Source of the DNA: Kitasatospora phosalacinea | Lineage (GTDB): Bacteria; Actinomycetota; Actinomycetes; Streptomycetales; Streptomycetaceae | Assembly: GCF_030268885.1 (NCBI RefSeq) | Contig: NZ_BSSA01000015.1 | Location: 124,001-188,000, forward strand | Reading direction: 5' to 3' | DNA: 64,000 nucleotides | Part shown: positions 53,371-60,720 of the stretch, piece after piece | Numbering within the stretch: position 1 is the first letter of the stretch | How the letters are laid out: every line of letters begins with the position of its first letter | The notes under the pieces: model-generated | Databases searched by the model: none | Told to the model about the DNA's origin: nothing | The model's input: only the letters and a program-made list of their open reading frames with translations | Made by a program: the position numbers and the translations under genes

Positions 53371-54722
53371 TCGGCCGCGGGCTGCGCGGTGCGCAGCCGT
53401 CCGTGCCGGGCGGCGAAGAGCGTGCCGGGCGCCAGCGCGGCGACCCGGGCGGCGTCGTCCGGGCCGTCCACGTCCAGCAGCGTCGGCAGTTCGCGGACCA
53501 CCAGGCCGTGCGCGGCCAGCCGCTCCCGGACGCGGCGGCCGGTCTCGGCGGTCGACATCGGCACGTCGTGCAGCAGCCGGGCGGCGAGGCCCCCGTCCGG
53601 GCGGGCCAGGCCCAGGGCCCAGAAACCGCCGTCCTCGGCCGGGCCGAACCAGGCGTCGGCACCCGGGCGCCCGGCCGCGGACAGCGGCGCGGCGAGGGCG
53701 GCCGGGTCGAGCTGCGGGGTGTCCGAGCCGACCAGCAGCGCGGGGGCGTCCGGGGCGAGCCGGGCGGCGTGCGCGAACGCGGCGGCGATCCGGCGGTCCA
53801 GGCCGCCCCCGCACTGCGGCACCACCTCCCAGCCCGGCGGCAGCCAACGGCCCGGGGCGCCGTCCAGCACCAGCAGGCGCCGACCGGCCGGGACGAGGGC
53901 GAGCGCGGCCAGCGTGTCGGCCAGGGCGGCCTCGGCCAGGTCGGCGGCCTGCTCGGGGGTGAACGCCGGGGTCAGCCGGGTCTTCGACCGCCCGGGCGCC
54001 GGGGCCTTGGTGATCAGCAGCAGGGTCGGCGGCGGGGCCGCGAGCACCGCGCGCATGTCGCGCACCGCCTGCCGGGTGCCGCGCACCGTCCCGGTCACCT
54101 TCGAACGGCCCGCCCGCGGCCGGTAGTCGACCGGCACCTCGGCGATCCGCATCCCCGCCGCCGACGCCGAGAGCACCGCCTCCAGCGGGTAGCCCGAGCG
54201 CCGGTCGCCCAGCCCGAGGGCCAGCAGCCGCTCCCGGCGCGCCGCCCGCATCGGCCCCAGGTCGTGCAGGTCGGCGCCCGTCACCGCGCGCAGCCGCCGG
54301 GCCAGCACCAGGTTCGCCAGCCGGGCGTGCGGCGGCCAGGCCCCGAACGAGGTCGGCCGCCGCCGCCCCAGCACCAGGTCGGCCGTCCCCGCCGCCACCG
54401 GACCGACCACCCGCGGCAGTTGCGCCGGGTCCAGCGACCCGTCGCAGTCCAGGAAGCACACGAACTCGGCGTCGGCCGCCAGCAGCCCGGCGTGGCAGGC
54501 CGCGCCGAACCCGCGGCGCGGCTCCGCCACCACCGTCGCGCCCAGGTCGGCCGCGATCCGCGCCGAACCGTCCCGCGAACCGTTGTCGACCACGATCGCC
54601 CGCCAGCCGGCCGGCACCCGGCCCAGCACCCAGGGCAGCGCCCGCGCCTCGTCCAGGCAGGGCAGCACCACGTCCACCGAGGACGGGAGAAGAGGAGGAG
54701 TCACGACCGCCACGCTAACCAC
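53367..54722 (-). CDS. Fusion of GT2 glycosyltransferase and DUF2064 (TIGR04282-like) nucleotidyltransferase-fold domain
   Basis: The product has 451 residues. The N-terminal ~225 are a DPM/GT2-type glycosyltransferase: VDVVLPCLDEARALPWVLGR, IVVDNGSRDGSA, GFGAACHAGL, the DxD-like FLDCDGSLDP and VPVDYRPRAGRSKVTGT. The C-terminal ~210 are a DUF2064/rSAM-associated transferase-1 domain (LLLITKAPAPGRSKTRLTP, LLVGSDTPQLDP, GPAEDGGFWALGL, VPMSTAETGRRVRERL). Separate neighbouring genes are the usual state in other bacteria; here they are one polypeptide. The start is uncertain (GTG 54722 or later GTGs). It is followed by a co-translated methyltransferase and is divergent from the OmpR-type regulator, with two ACGG boxes in between. 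It is probably part of an envelope glycolipid pathway. Confidence 0.88.
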   Translation of the reverse strand: MVSVAVVTPPLLPSSVDVVLPCLDEARALPWVLGRVPAGWRAIVVDNGSRDGSARIAADLGATVVAEPRRGFGAACHAGLLAADAEFVCFLDCDGSLDPAQLPRVVGPVAAGTADLVLGRRRPTSFGAWPPHARLANLVLARRLRAVTGADLHDLGPMRAARRERLLALGLGDRRSGYPLEAVLSASAAGMRIAEVPVDYRPRAGRSKVTGTVRGTRQAVRDMRAVLAAPPPTLLLITKAPAPGRSKTRLTPAFTPEQAADLAEAALADTLAALALVPAGRRLLVLDGAPGRWLPPGWEVVPQCGGGLDRRIAAAFAHAARLAPDAPALLVGSDTPQLDPAALAAPLSAAGRPGADAWFGPAEDGGFWALGLARPDGGLAARLLHDVPMSTAETGRRVRERLAAHGLVVRELPTLLDVDGPDDAARVAALAPGTLFAARHGRLRTAQPAAE

Positions 54723-54751
54723 GCCCGCCCCCGCCGCGACCGAGCCGCGCC

Positions 54752-54818
54752 CTTACGGAAGTCGTACGGCGCAGCCGCCCGGACGGCGGACCTTACGGAA
54801 CCCGAACGGAACCCGGAC
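54752..54818. promoter_or_regulatory. ACGG direct-repeat boxes between the GT2 fusion and the two-component genes
   Basis: CTTACGGAAGTCGTACGG (54752) and CTTACGGAACCCGAACGG (54792, extended by AACCCGGACG to a third ACGG-like half-site) share the 11-bp period of the boxes at 49653-49808. They lie upstream of both divergent genes, suggesting autoregulation of the response regulator. Confidence 0.65.
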
Positions 54819-54869
54819 GCCGGTCCGGTGCGGCCCCGCGGGCGGCCCCGCGCTCGTATCCTCGGGCGG

Positions 54870-55691
54870 GTGAACCGCAGCCCCGCCCCCGCCGAGCCGC
54901 CGGAACCCGCGCGCATCCTGGTCGTCGACGACGACCCGACCGTCGGCGAGGTCGTGGCCGGCTACCTCACCCGGGCCGGCCACCTGGTCGAACGCGCCGA
55001 GGACGGGCCGCGCGGACTCGCCCTGGCCGAACGCCACCGTCCCGACCTGCTCGTCCTCGACCTGATGCTGCCCGGCCTCGACGGCCTCGAAGTGCTGCGC
55101 CGCCTGCGCGCCCGCCCCGACCGCGCGGACCTGCCGGTGGTGCTGCTCACCGCCAGGGGCGACGAGGCCGACCGCGTCCTCGGCCTCGAACTCGGCGCGG
55201 ACGACTACGTCACCAAGCCGTTCAGCCCGCGCGAACTCGTGCTGCGCGTCCAGTCGATCCTGCGCCGCGCCCGCACCGCCGCCTCGGCCGCCACCTCCGC
55301 CGCCCCGGCGCAACCGCTGCGCTCCGGCGACCTGGCGCTCGACCCGCGGGCCCGCCGCGCCCACCGGGCCGGTCGCGAACTCCCGCTCACCAGCCGGGAG
55401 TTCGACCTGCTCGCGTTCCTGCTCCGGCACCCCGGGACGGTGTTCTCCCGGCAGGAGCTGATGCAGCGGGTGTGGGGCTGGGACTTCGGCGACCTGTCGA
55501 CCGTCACCGTCCACGTCCGCCGCCTGCGCGAGAAGATCGAGGACGACCCCGGCGCGCCCGAACTGATCAGCACCGTCTGGGGCGTCGGCTACCGCTACGA
55601 CCCGGCGGGCCCGGCGGGCCAGGCAGGCCAGGCAGGCCAGGCGTCGGGCGGTGCGGGACGGGACGACGCCGGACGGGACGGTGCGCGGTGA
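54870..55691 (+). CDS. OmpR/PhoB family response regulator
   Basis: The product has 273 residues. The receiver domain is complete (ILVVDDDPTVGEVV acidic pair, phosphoacceptor Asp64 in LVLDLMLPGLDG, LLTARG, and Lys in DDYVTKPFSP). The C-terminal winged helix has LTSREFDLLAFLLRHPG, VFSRQELMQRVWGWDFG and TVTVHVRRLREKIEDDP, ending VWGVGYRYD. The last ~25 residues are a Gly/Gln/Ala repeat tail (GQAGQAGQAS). GTG 54870 has only weak ribosome-site potential. A TATCCT box at 54857-54862 suggests a leaderless transcript. The stop overlaps the kinase start (GTGA). The upstream ACGG boxes are candidate binding sites for this protein. Confidence 0.93.
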   Translation: MNRSPAPAEPPEPARILVVDDDPTVGEVVAGYLTRAGHLVERAEDGPRGLALAERHRPDLLVLDLMLPGLDGLEVLRRLRARPDRADLPVVLLTARGDEADRVLGLELGADDYVTKPFSPRELVLRVQSILRRARTAASAATSAAPAQPLRSGDLALDPRARRAHRAGRELPLTSREFDLLAFLLRHPGTVFSRQELMQRVWGWDFGDLSTVTVHVRRLREKIEDDPGAPELISTVWGVGYRYDPAGPAGQAGQAGQASGGAGRDDAGRDGAR

Positions 55692-56860
55692 AGGACCTGC
55701 TGCTGATCGCCCTGTTCGCCGCACTCGGCGCCGCCGCCGCCGGACTGCTCGGCCTGGCCGCGCTGCGGCTGCTGCGCCGCCGCTCGCTGGCGCTCACCCT
55801 GTTCGCCGTCGCCGTGGTCAGCGTCCTCGCCGTCACCTCCGGGACGTTCGCGGTGGCCCGGGCGATGTTCCTCTCCCCGCACGACCTCGGCGTGGTCGTC
55901 ACCGTCCTGGCGATGGCCTCGGTGGTCGCGCTGCTCACCGCCGCGCTGCTGGGCCGCCAGGTCACCGCGGGCGGCCGGGCCCTGGCGGTGGCCGCCCGCA
56001 CCGTCGGCGGCGACGCCGGGTTCACCCCGCCGGACCGGCCGCTCGGCCGGGAACTGGCCGCGGTCAGCGCCGAACTCGCCGCCACCAGTGCCCGGTTGGC
56101 CGAGTCCCGGGACCGCGAGCGGGCACTGGACGCCTCTCGGCGCGAACTCATCGCCTGGATCTCGCACGACCTGCGCACCCCGCTGGCCGGACTGCGCGCG
56201 ATGGCCGAGGCGCTGGAGGACGGCGTCGCCGAGCAGCCCGAGCGCTACCTCGCCCGGATCCGCACCGAGGTGGAACGGCTCACCGGCATGGTCGACGACC
56301 TGTTCGAACTCTCCCGGATCCAGGCGGGTGCGCTCTCGCTCAGCCTCTCCCGGGTCTCCCTGCACGACCTGGTCGACGACGCGCTCGCCGGGGCCCACCC
56401 GCTGGCGCGGCAGCGCGGCGTACGCCTGGAGGGCCGCCGCGTCGAGCCCGCGCCGGTCGAGGCCGACCCCCGGGAGATCACCCGGGTGATCGGCAACCTG
56501 CTGGTCAACGCGATCCGCGCCACCCCGCCGGACGGCGTGGTCGCCGTCTCCACCCACCGGGAGGACGGCGCCGTCGTGCTCGCCGTCACCGACGGCTGCG
56601 GCGGCATCCCCGAACCCGACCTCCCCCGGGTCTTCGAGACCGGCTGGCGCGGCACCCCCGCCCGCACCCCCCGTCCGACCGGCCCCACCGACCCCGGCCC
56701 CACCGATCCCGGCGCCCCCGCCACGGCCGACAGCGGCGCCGGCCTCGGCCTCGCCATCGTCCGCGGCATCGTCGAGGCCCACGCCGGCCGGGCCCGGGTC
56801 CGCAACGTCGACGGCGGCTGCTGCTTCGAGATCACCCTCCCGACGGCCCGCCGAGCCTGA
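55688..56860 (+). CDS. Sensor histidine kinase, partner of the OmpR-type regulator
   Basis: The product has 390 residues. The N-terminal ~100 contain three or four hydrophobic segments (LLLIALFAALGAAAAGLLGL, LALTLFAVAVVSVLAVTSG, VVVTVLAMASVVALLTAALL) and almost no extracytoplasmic loop, so the signal is probably sensed in or at the membrane. A HAMP-like linker leads to the HisKA domain with phospho-acceptor His160 in WISHDLRTPLAG. The ATPase has the N box NLLVNAIRATP, G1 DGCGGIPEPDL and G2 SGAGLGLAIVRGIVEAHAG. A Pro/Thr/Gly-rich insert (~330-350) sits between the G boxes. GTG 55688 overlaps the regulator stop. The pair likely governs the molybdoenzyme and glycosyltransferase genes around it. 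Confidence 0.93.
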   Translation: MKDLLLIALFAALGAAAAGLLGLAALRLLRRRSLALTLFAVAVVSVLAVTSGTFAVARAMFLSPHDLGVVVTVLAMASVVALLTAALLGRQVTAGGRALAVAARTVGGDAGFTPPDRPLGRELAAVSAELAATSARLAESRDRERALDASRRELIAWISHDLRTPLAGLRAMAEALEDGVAEQPERYLARIRTEVERLTGMVDDLFELSRIQAGALSLSLSRVSLHDLVDDALAGAHPLARQRGVRLEGRRVEPAPVEADPREITRVIGNLLVNAIRATPPDGVVAVSTHREDGAVVLAVTDGCGGIPEPDLPRVFETGWRGTPARTPRPTGPTDPGPTDPGAPATADSGAGLGLAIVRGIVEAHAGRARVRNVDGGCCFEITLPTARRA

Positions 56861-57172
56861 CGACGCGCACCACCGGGCGGCGGGGCGGAGAAGAACGGAA
56901 CCGGCCGGGGCCACCGACCCGGGACGACGGCACCGCGACGCCCGGCCGACGGCCCTCCGGTGCGGTCGGCCTGCCGGGGCCGACGCGGCGCCGGGCACCG
57001 GGCGGCGGGGCGGATGGTGGGTGCCACCGGCCGGGGTCGGCGGTGCTGTCCGGGCGGCGGGGCGGGCGTCCGGTGCGGACGGTCCTCCCGGTGCCGTCGG
57101 GGCCGTGCCCGGTGTCCGCGGATCGGCCCGGTCGGTGCGTCGCCCCGTCGTCGGCAGCTCCGGTCGGGGCCG
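56861..57172. other. 312-bp intergenic region between convergent genes
   Basis: This gap between the kinase and the minus-strand epimerase is a low-complexity GC-rich tract. I see no gene, strong hairpin or known motif in it. Confidence 0.4.
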
Positions 57173-58228
57173 TCAGGTGCGTTGCGGGGCGAGGGCGAAC
57201 TCGGCCGTTCCGGCGGCGAATTCGACCCGGGGGCGCCAGCCCAGTTCCGCGCGCAGCCGGCTCGAATCGGCGGTCACGTGGCGGACGTCGCCGAGCCGGT
57301 ACTCGCCCGTCACGACCGGGGCCGGGCCGCCGTGCGCCGCCGCCAGCGCCCGGGCCAGGTCGCCCACCGTGCGGACCTCCCCGCTGCCCACGTTGTACGC
57401 CCGGGCGCTGCCCGCCGGGTGGTCGGGGAGGGCCGCCAGGGCCGCCGCGTTGGCGGTGGCCACGTCCGTGACGTGCACGAAGTCGCGGCGCTGGCCGCCG
57501 TCCTCGAAGACCCGCGGGGCCTCGCCGCGGGCCAGGGCCGAGCGGAACAGCGCGGCCACCCCGGCGTACGGGGTGTCCCGGGGCATGCCCGGGCCGTACA
57601 CGTTGTGGTAACGGAGCGTCAGGACCCGGCCCCCGCAGGCCCGGGCCCAGGCGGAGGCGAGGTGTTCCTGGGCGAGCTTGGTGGCCGCGTACACGTTGCG
57701 CGGGTCGGCCGGGGCGTCCTCCGCGACCAGTCCGGGCAGCAGGGGTTCGCCGCACCGCGGGCAGGGCGGCTCGAAGCGGCCCGCGTCCAGGTCCGCGGCC
57801 CGGCGCGGGCCGGGGGACACCGGGCCGTGCGTCCCGCAGCGGTAGGCGCCCTCGCCGTAGACCACCATCGACCCGGCCAGCACCAGCTGCCGCACCCCGC
57901 GCCGGGCCATCGCCGACAGCAGCACCGCCGTGCCCAGGTCGTTGCACCCGGCGTACGCGGGGGCGTCGTCCAGGTCCACGCCCAGGCCGACCATCGCCGC
58001 CTGGTGGCAGACCGCCGTCACCCCGTCCAGGGCGTCCTCCACCGCGGTCGCGTCCCGCACGTCGGCGTGCCGGAACTCCGCGCCCGCCGGGACCGCCGAC
58101 GGCAGCCCCGACGGGTGCACCGCCGGGAGCAGCGCGTCCAGCACCCGCACCTCGTGGCCGCCCGCGAGCAGCTCTCCCACCACCGCGGAGCCGATGAAAC
58201 CGGCCCCGCCCGTCACCAGGATCCTCAT
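57173..58228 (-). CDS. NAD-dependent sugar epimerase/dehydratase with a Cys-rich insert
   Basis: The product is a 351-residue extended short-chain dehydrogenase. The Rossmann motif is VTGGAGFIGSAVV, the catalytic Ser lies in LAGSMVVYGEG, and Tyr/Lys lie in NVYAATKLAQEH. The substrate half has RYHNVYGPGMP and RDFVHVTDVATANAAAL. The sequence looks most like UDP- or dTDP-hexose epimerases of envelope or natural-product pathways. An insert between Ser and Tyr holds four Cys and a His (YRCGTHGPVSPG, then CPRCGEPLLPG), which could bind zinc. ATG 58228 lacks a ribosome site, and a TAGCGT box just upstream hints at leaderless expression. It belongs by position with the glycosyltransferases at 49.9 and 53.4 kb. 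Confidence 0.9.
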   Translation of the reverse strand: MRILVTGGAGFIGSAVVGELLAGGHEVRVLDALLPAVHPSGLPSAVPAGAEFRHADVRDATAVEDALDGVTAVCHQAAMVGLGVDLDDAPAYAGCNDLGTAVLLSAMARRGVRQLVLAGSMVVYGEGAYRCGTHGPVSPGPRRAADLDAGRFEPPCPRCGEPLLPGLVAEDAPADPRNVYAATKLAQEHLASAWARACGGRVLTLRYHNVYGPGMPRDTPYAGVAALFRSALARGEAPRVFEDGGQRRDFVHVTDVATANAAALAALPDHPAGSARAYNVGSGEVRTVGDLARALAAAHGGPAPVVTGEYRLGDVRHVTADSSRLRAELGWRPRVEFAAGTAEFALAPQRT

Positions 58229-58346
58229 GCCGGCCGACGCTACCCACGCCCGGCCCGGAAGCGGTGCAGCCGCTCGGCGGCGTCACCGACCGGTAAGGAA
58301 CCGGCGGGCCTCGGCGGATCCCACCGGCCTTGCCCGCCGGGGGCGT

Positions 58347-58892
58347 TCAGGCCGTCAGGCCGTGCAGCGCGGTGATGACCTCGCGGCCGGTCGGGTCGGT
58401 GAAGTCGCGCACCATGTCGGTGGCGAAGCTCGCCACCGAGGTCACGGTGCCGCCCGCCGCCCGGATCTGTTCGAAGGCCGCGTCCTCCGTGCGCTGCGAC
58501 AGGCCGCCGCCCGCGTCGACCAGGACGATCACCCGGTAGCCGTCGGCCAGGGCGTCCAGCGCGGTGTGCAGGACCACGATCTCCGAGGCCACGCCGCACA
58601 GGGCCAGGGTGGTGCGGCCGTGGGCGGCGACCTGGCGACGCCAGGCCGGGTCGTCCCAGCAGCACGGGCCGCTGCGCACGAACGGCGTCGCGTCGGGGAG
58701 TTCGGCGATGACGCCGGGTCCGCCGGGCCGGGGGGCGACCGACACGGTGAACGGGAGGTCCAGCGCCCGGGCGATCCGGCCGAGCACCCCGGCGGAGCGC
58801 CGGACGGTGTCCGGGGCGTTGGTGCGGCTCAGCGCCACGATGCTGTCCTGCAGGTCGGCGAAGACGAGTTGGACGGTGCGGGGATCGAGCAC
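58347..58892 (-). CDS. Isochorismatase-family cysteine hydrolase
   Basis: The product has 181 residues. The fold starts with VQLVFADLQDSIVAL (catalytic Asp) and the nucleophile Cys is in TTLALCGVASEIVVLHTALDAL; DAGGGLSQRTEDAAFEQI follows. Members hydrolyse isochorismate, nicotinamide or related amides; no substrate is evident. GTG 58892 is favoured because TTGGAG lies eight bases upstream; GTG 58901 is the next option. It is divergent from a MarR regulator across about 49 bases that contain the interrupted inverted repeat CCAAAT/GGTTTGG, a likely MarR operator. Control of this hydrolase by that regulator is therefore probable. Confidence 0.88.
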   Translation of the reverse strand: MLDPRTVQLVFADLQDSIVALSRTNAPDTVRRSAGVLGRIARALDLPFTVSVAPRPGGPGVIAELPDATPFVRSGPCCWDDPAWRRQVAAHGRTTLALCGVASEIVVLHTALDALADGYRVIVLVDAGGGLSQRTEDAAFEQIRAAGGTVTSVASFATDMVRDFTDPTGREVITALHGLTA

Positions 58893-58941
58893 GGTTATCA
58901 CTCCAAATCATTCATGGCCAGAACGGTTTGGCGAAGGTAGC

Positions 58942-59430
58942 ATGCTCCTCGTGAACGACGTCAAGTGGGTCGAGACGCTCAGCTTCCGGTTCGGCGTCCT
59001 GGGTGCGCTGATCGCCGACCGGTACGCGCAGGCGCTGGCCGAGCACGGCCTCAAGCTCAAGCACGTCGGCCTGCTGGGCGCCCTCGACACGGCGCCGGGC
59101 GCCTCGCAGTTGGAGATCGCCAAGCTGATGCGGGTGGCGCCCAGCCTGGTGGTCTCCCTCGCCGACCACCTGGAGGCCGCGGGCGCGATCGAGCGGCTGC
59201 GCGACCCGGCCGACCGCCGCCGCCAGGTCCTGAGCCTCACCGACCGCGGCCGCGACCTCCTCGCCCGGTGCACCGCCCGGGCGCTCGCCCTCGACGCGGA
59301 GCTCACCGAGGGCCTCACCCCCGCCCAACGGGCCGCCCTCACCGCGGCGTTCGACCGCCTGGCCGCCGCCCACGGCCTCCCGGTCCGCGAGCGGCCGGTC
59401 CGCGAGCAGCCGGACGCGGACCCCCGGTAG
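58942..59430 (+). CDS. MarR family transcriptional regulator
   Basis: The product has 162 residues. The winged helix is recognisable in GLLGALDTAPGASQLEIAKL, MRVAPSLVVSLADHLEAAGAIERL, the wing RDPADRRRQVLSLTDRGRDLL, and a C-terminal dimer helix (TPAQRAALTAAFDRLA). The tail repeats RERPVREQP. ATG 58942 has GAAGG just upstream; GTG 58951 is possible. It is divergent from the isochorismatase-like gene. MarR proteins of this size usually repress the divergent gene and release DNA on binding a phenolic or oxidising ligand; the ligand here is unknown. Confidence 0.92.
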   Translation: MLLVNDVKWVETLSFRFGVLGALIADRYAQALAEHGLKLKHVGLLGALDTAPGASQLEIAKLMRVAPSLVVSLADHLEAAGAIERLRDPADRRRQVLSLTDRGRDLLARCTARALALDAELTEGLTPAQRAALTAAFDRLAAAHGLPVRERPVREQPDADPR

Positions 59431-59559
59431 CCACCCGGCAGTCGTCCGGCAGTCACCCGGTAGCCACCGGCCCAGGACGCGAAATCGCCGACCCGTCGGG
59501 CCGGTTGGGCCTGCGGAGGGTAGCTTGGGTGCGGACGGAACCGGCGAAGGGGTGGACGC

Positions 59560-59880
59560 ATGTCCAGCGCGACCATGTTCAGCGTCTACGGGCGGATGAC
59601 CGCCCTGCCCGGGCGGCGCGAGGAGCTGATCGCCCTGCTCCACGAAGGGTTCCGGGCCAGCAGTGACGGCGGGCTGCTGACCTACACGATCAACACCGCC
59701 CCCGAGGACCCGGACACCGTCTGGCTGACCCAGCTGTGGACCGACAAGGAGGCGCACGACGCCACCACCCGCTCCGAAGCGGTCGCCGCGGTGACGCGCC
59801 GCCTCCCGCCGCTCCTGGCCGCCCGGCCCGAGGGCTCCTACGGCCACGCCGTCCACGTGCACGGCCCGACGACCGCCTGA
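59560..59880 (+). CDS. ABM-domain (antibiotic biosynthesis monooxygenase-like) protein
   Basis: The product has 106 residues with a single dimeric alpha/beta ferredoxin-like ABM domain: MFSVYGRMTALPGRREELIA, LLTYTINTAPEDPDTVWLTQ, WTDKEAHDATTRSEAVAAV. Such proteins range from cofactor-free quinone-forming monooxygenases to haem-degrading or non-enzymatic stress proteins; no active-site residue settles the role. ATG 59560 follows GAAGGGG. It is separated from the MarR gene by 129 bases with short CCGGCAGTC repeats and ended by a palindromic hairpin. Confidence 0.88.
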   Translation: MSSATMFSVYGRMTALPGRREELIALLHEGFRASSDGGLLTYTINTAPEDPDTVWLTQLWTDKEAHDATTRSEAVAAVTRRLPPLLAARPEGSYGHAVHVHGPTTA

Positions 59881-59887
59881 CGGGCGA

Positions 59888-59909
59888 CCGCCCCCGCATG
59901 CGGGGGCGG
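59888..59909. terminator. Palindromic terminator after the ABM gene
   Basis: A 22-bp perfect palindrome (CCGCCCCCGCA and its complement) starts 8 bases after the stop codon. Being symmetrical, it can also serve the convergent NarL-type regulator gene ending at 60013. Confidence 0.7.
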
Positions 59910-60012
59910 CGGCGTGGGGAGACTCCCACCCGGCGGCAGGTCGGGGCCGGGCGGGAGCCCGTACGGGACGGGAACGGCCGGATCGCCCCCTGACGGGGCG
60001 TCGGCCGTGCGG

Positions 60013-60720
60013 TCAGCGGGGCTCCTCCACGGCGTGGCCGGGGGAGACCAGGCCGGTCTCGTAGGCGAGGACGACGGCCTGGACGCGGTCGCGCAGGGAG
60101 AGCTTGGCGAGGATGCGGGCGACGTGGGTCTTCACGGTGGCCTCGGAGAGGGTGAGGTGGGCGGCGAGTTCGGCGTTGCTCATGCCGCGGGCCATCAGTT
60201 CGAGGACCTCCTGTTCGCGGGCGGTGAGGGTGCCGAGGGCGCCGTGCCGGGCGGCCCATTCGGGGGCGGTGGTGCGGGCGGGATCCTCGCGGCGGGCGAA
60301 GCGGGAGACCAGGCGGCGGGTGATCGTGGGGGCCAGGAGGGCGTCGCCGGACTGCACGGTGCGGACGGCGGAGACCAGGTGCTCGGGGGTGACGTCCTTG
60401 AGCAGGAAGCCGCTGGCCCCGGCGCCGAGGGCGGCGTAGACGTACTGGTCGAGGTCGAAGGTGGTGAGGATGATGATGCGGGGGAGGTGCTCGCCGCCCG
60501 CGGCGAGGATCCGGCGGGTGGCCTCCAGGCCGTCCATCTCGGGCATCCGGATGTCCATCAGGACGACGTCCGGCAGGGTGCGGCGGACGGCCTGGACGGC
60601 GGCGGTGCCGGTGTCGGCCTCGGCGGCGACCTCGATGCCGTCGGCGCTCAGGATCATCCGGAACCCGGCGCGCACGAGCGCCTGGTCATCGGCGATCACG
60701 ACGCGCAGGGGGGTGTTCAC
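60013..60720 (-). CDS. NarL/LuxR family response regulator
   Basis: The product has 235 residues. The receiver has the acidic pair VVIADDQALVRAGF, phosphoacceptor Asp56 in VVLMDIRMPEMDG, LTTF and Lys in GFLLKDVTPEHL. The C-terminal LuxR helix-turn-helix reads LTAREQEVLELMARGMSNAE and LTLSEATVKTHVARILAKL. GTG 60720 overlaps the stop of the kinase (GTGA). This regulator probably controls the divergent ABC exporter that begins at 62067, the usual arrangement for NarL-type systems next to MacB-like transporters in Streptomyces. Confidence 0.94.
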   Translation of the reverse strand: MNTPLRVVIADDQALVRAGFRMILSADGIEVAAEADTGTAAVQAVRRTLPDVVLMDIRMPEMDGLEATRRILAAGGEHLPRIIILTTFDLDQYVYAALGAGASGFLLKDVTPEHLVSAVRTVQSGDALLAPTITRRLVSRFARREDPARTTAPEWAARHGALGTLTAREQEVLELMARGMSNAELAAHLTLSEATVKTHVARILAKLSLRDRVQAVVLAYETGLVSPGHAVEEPR

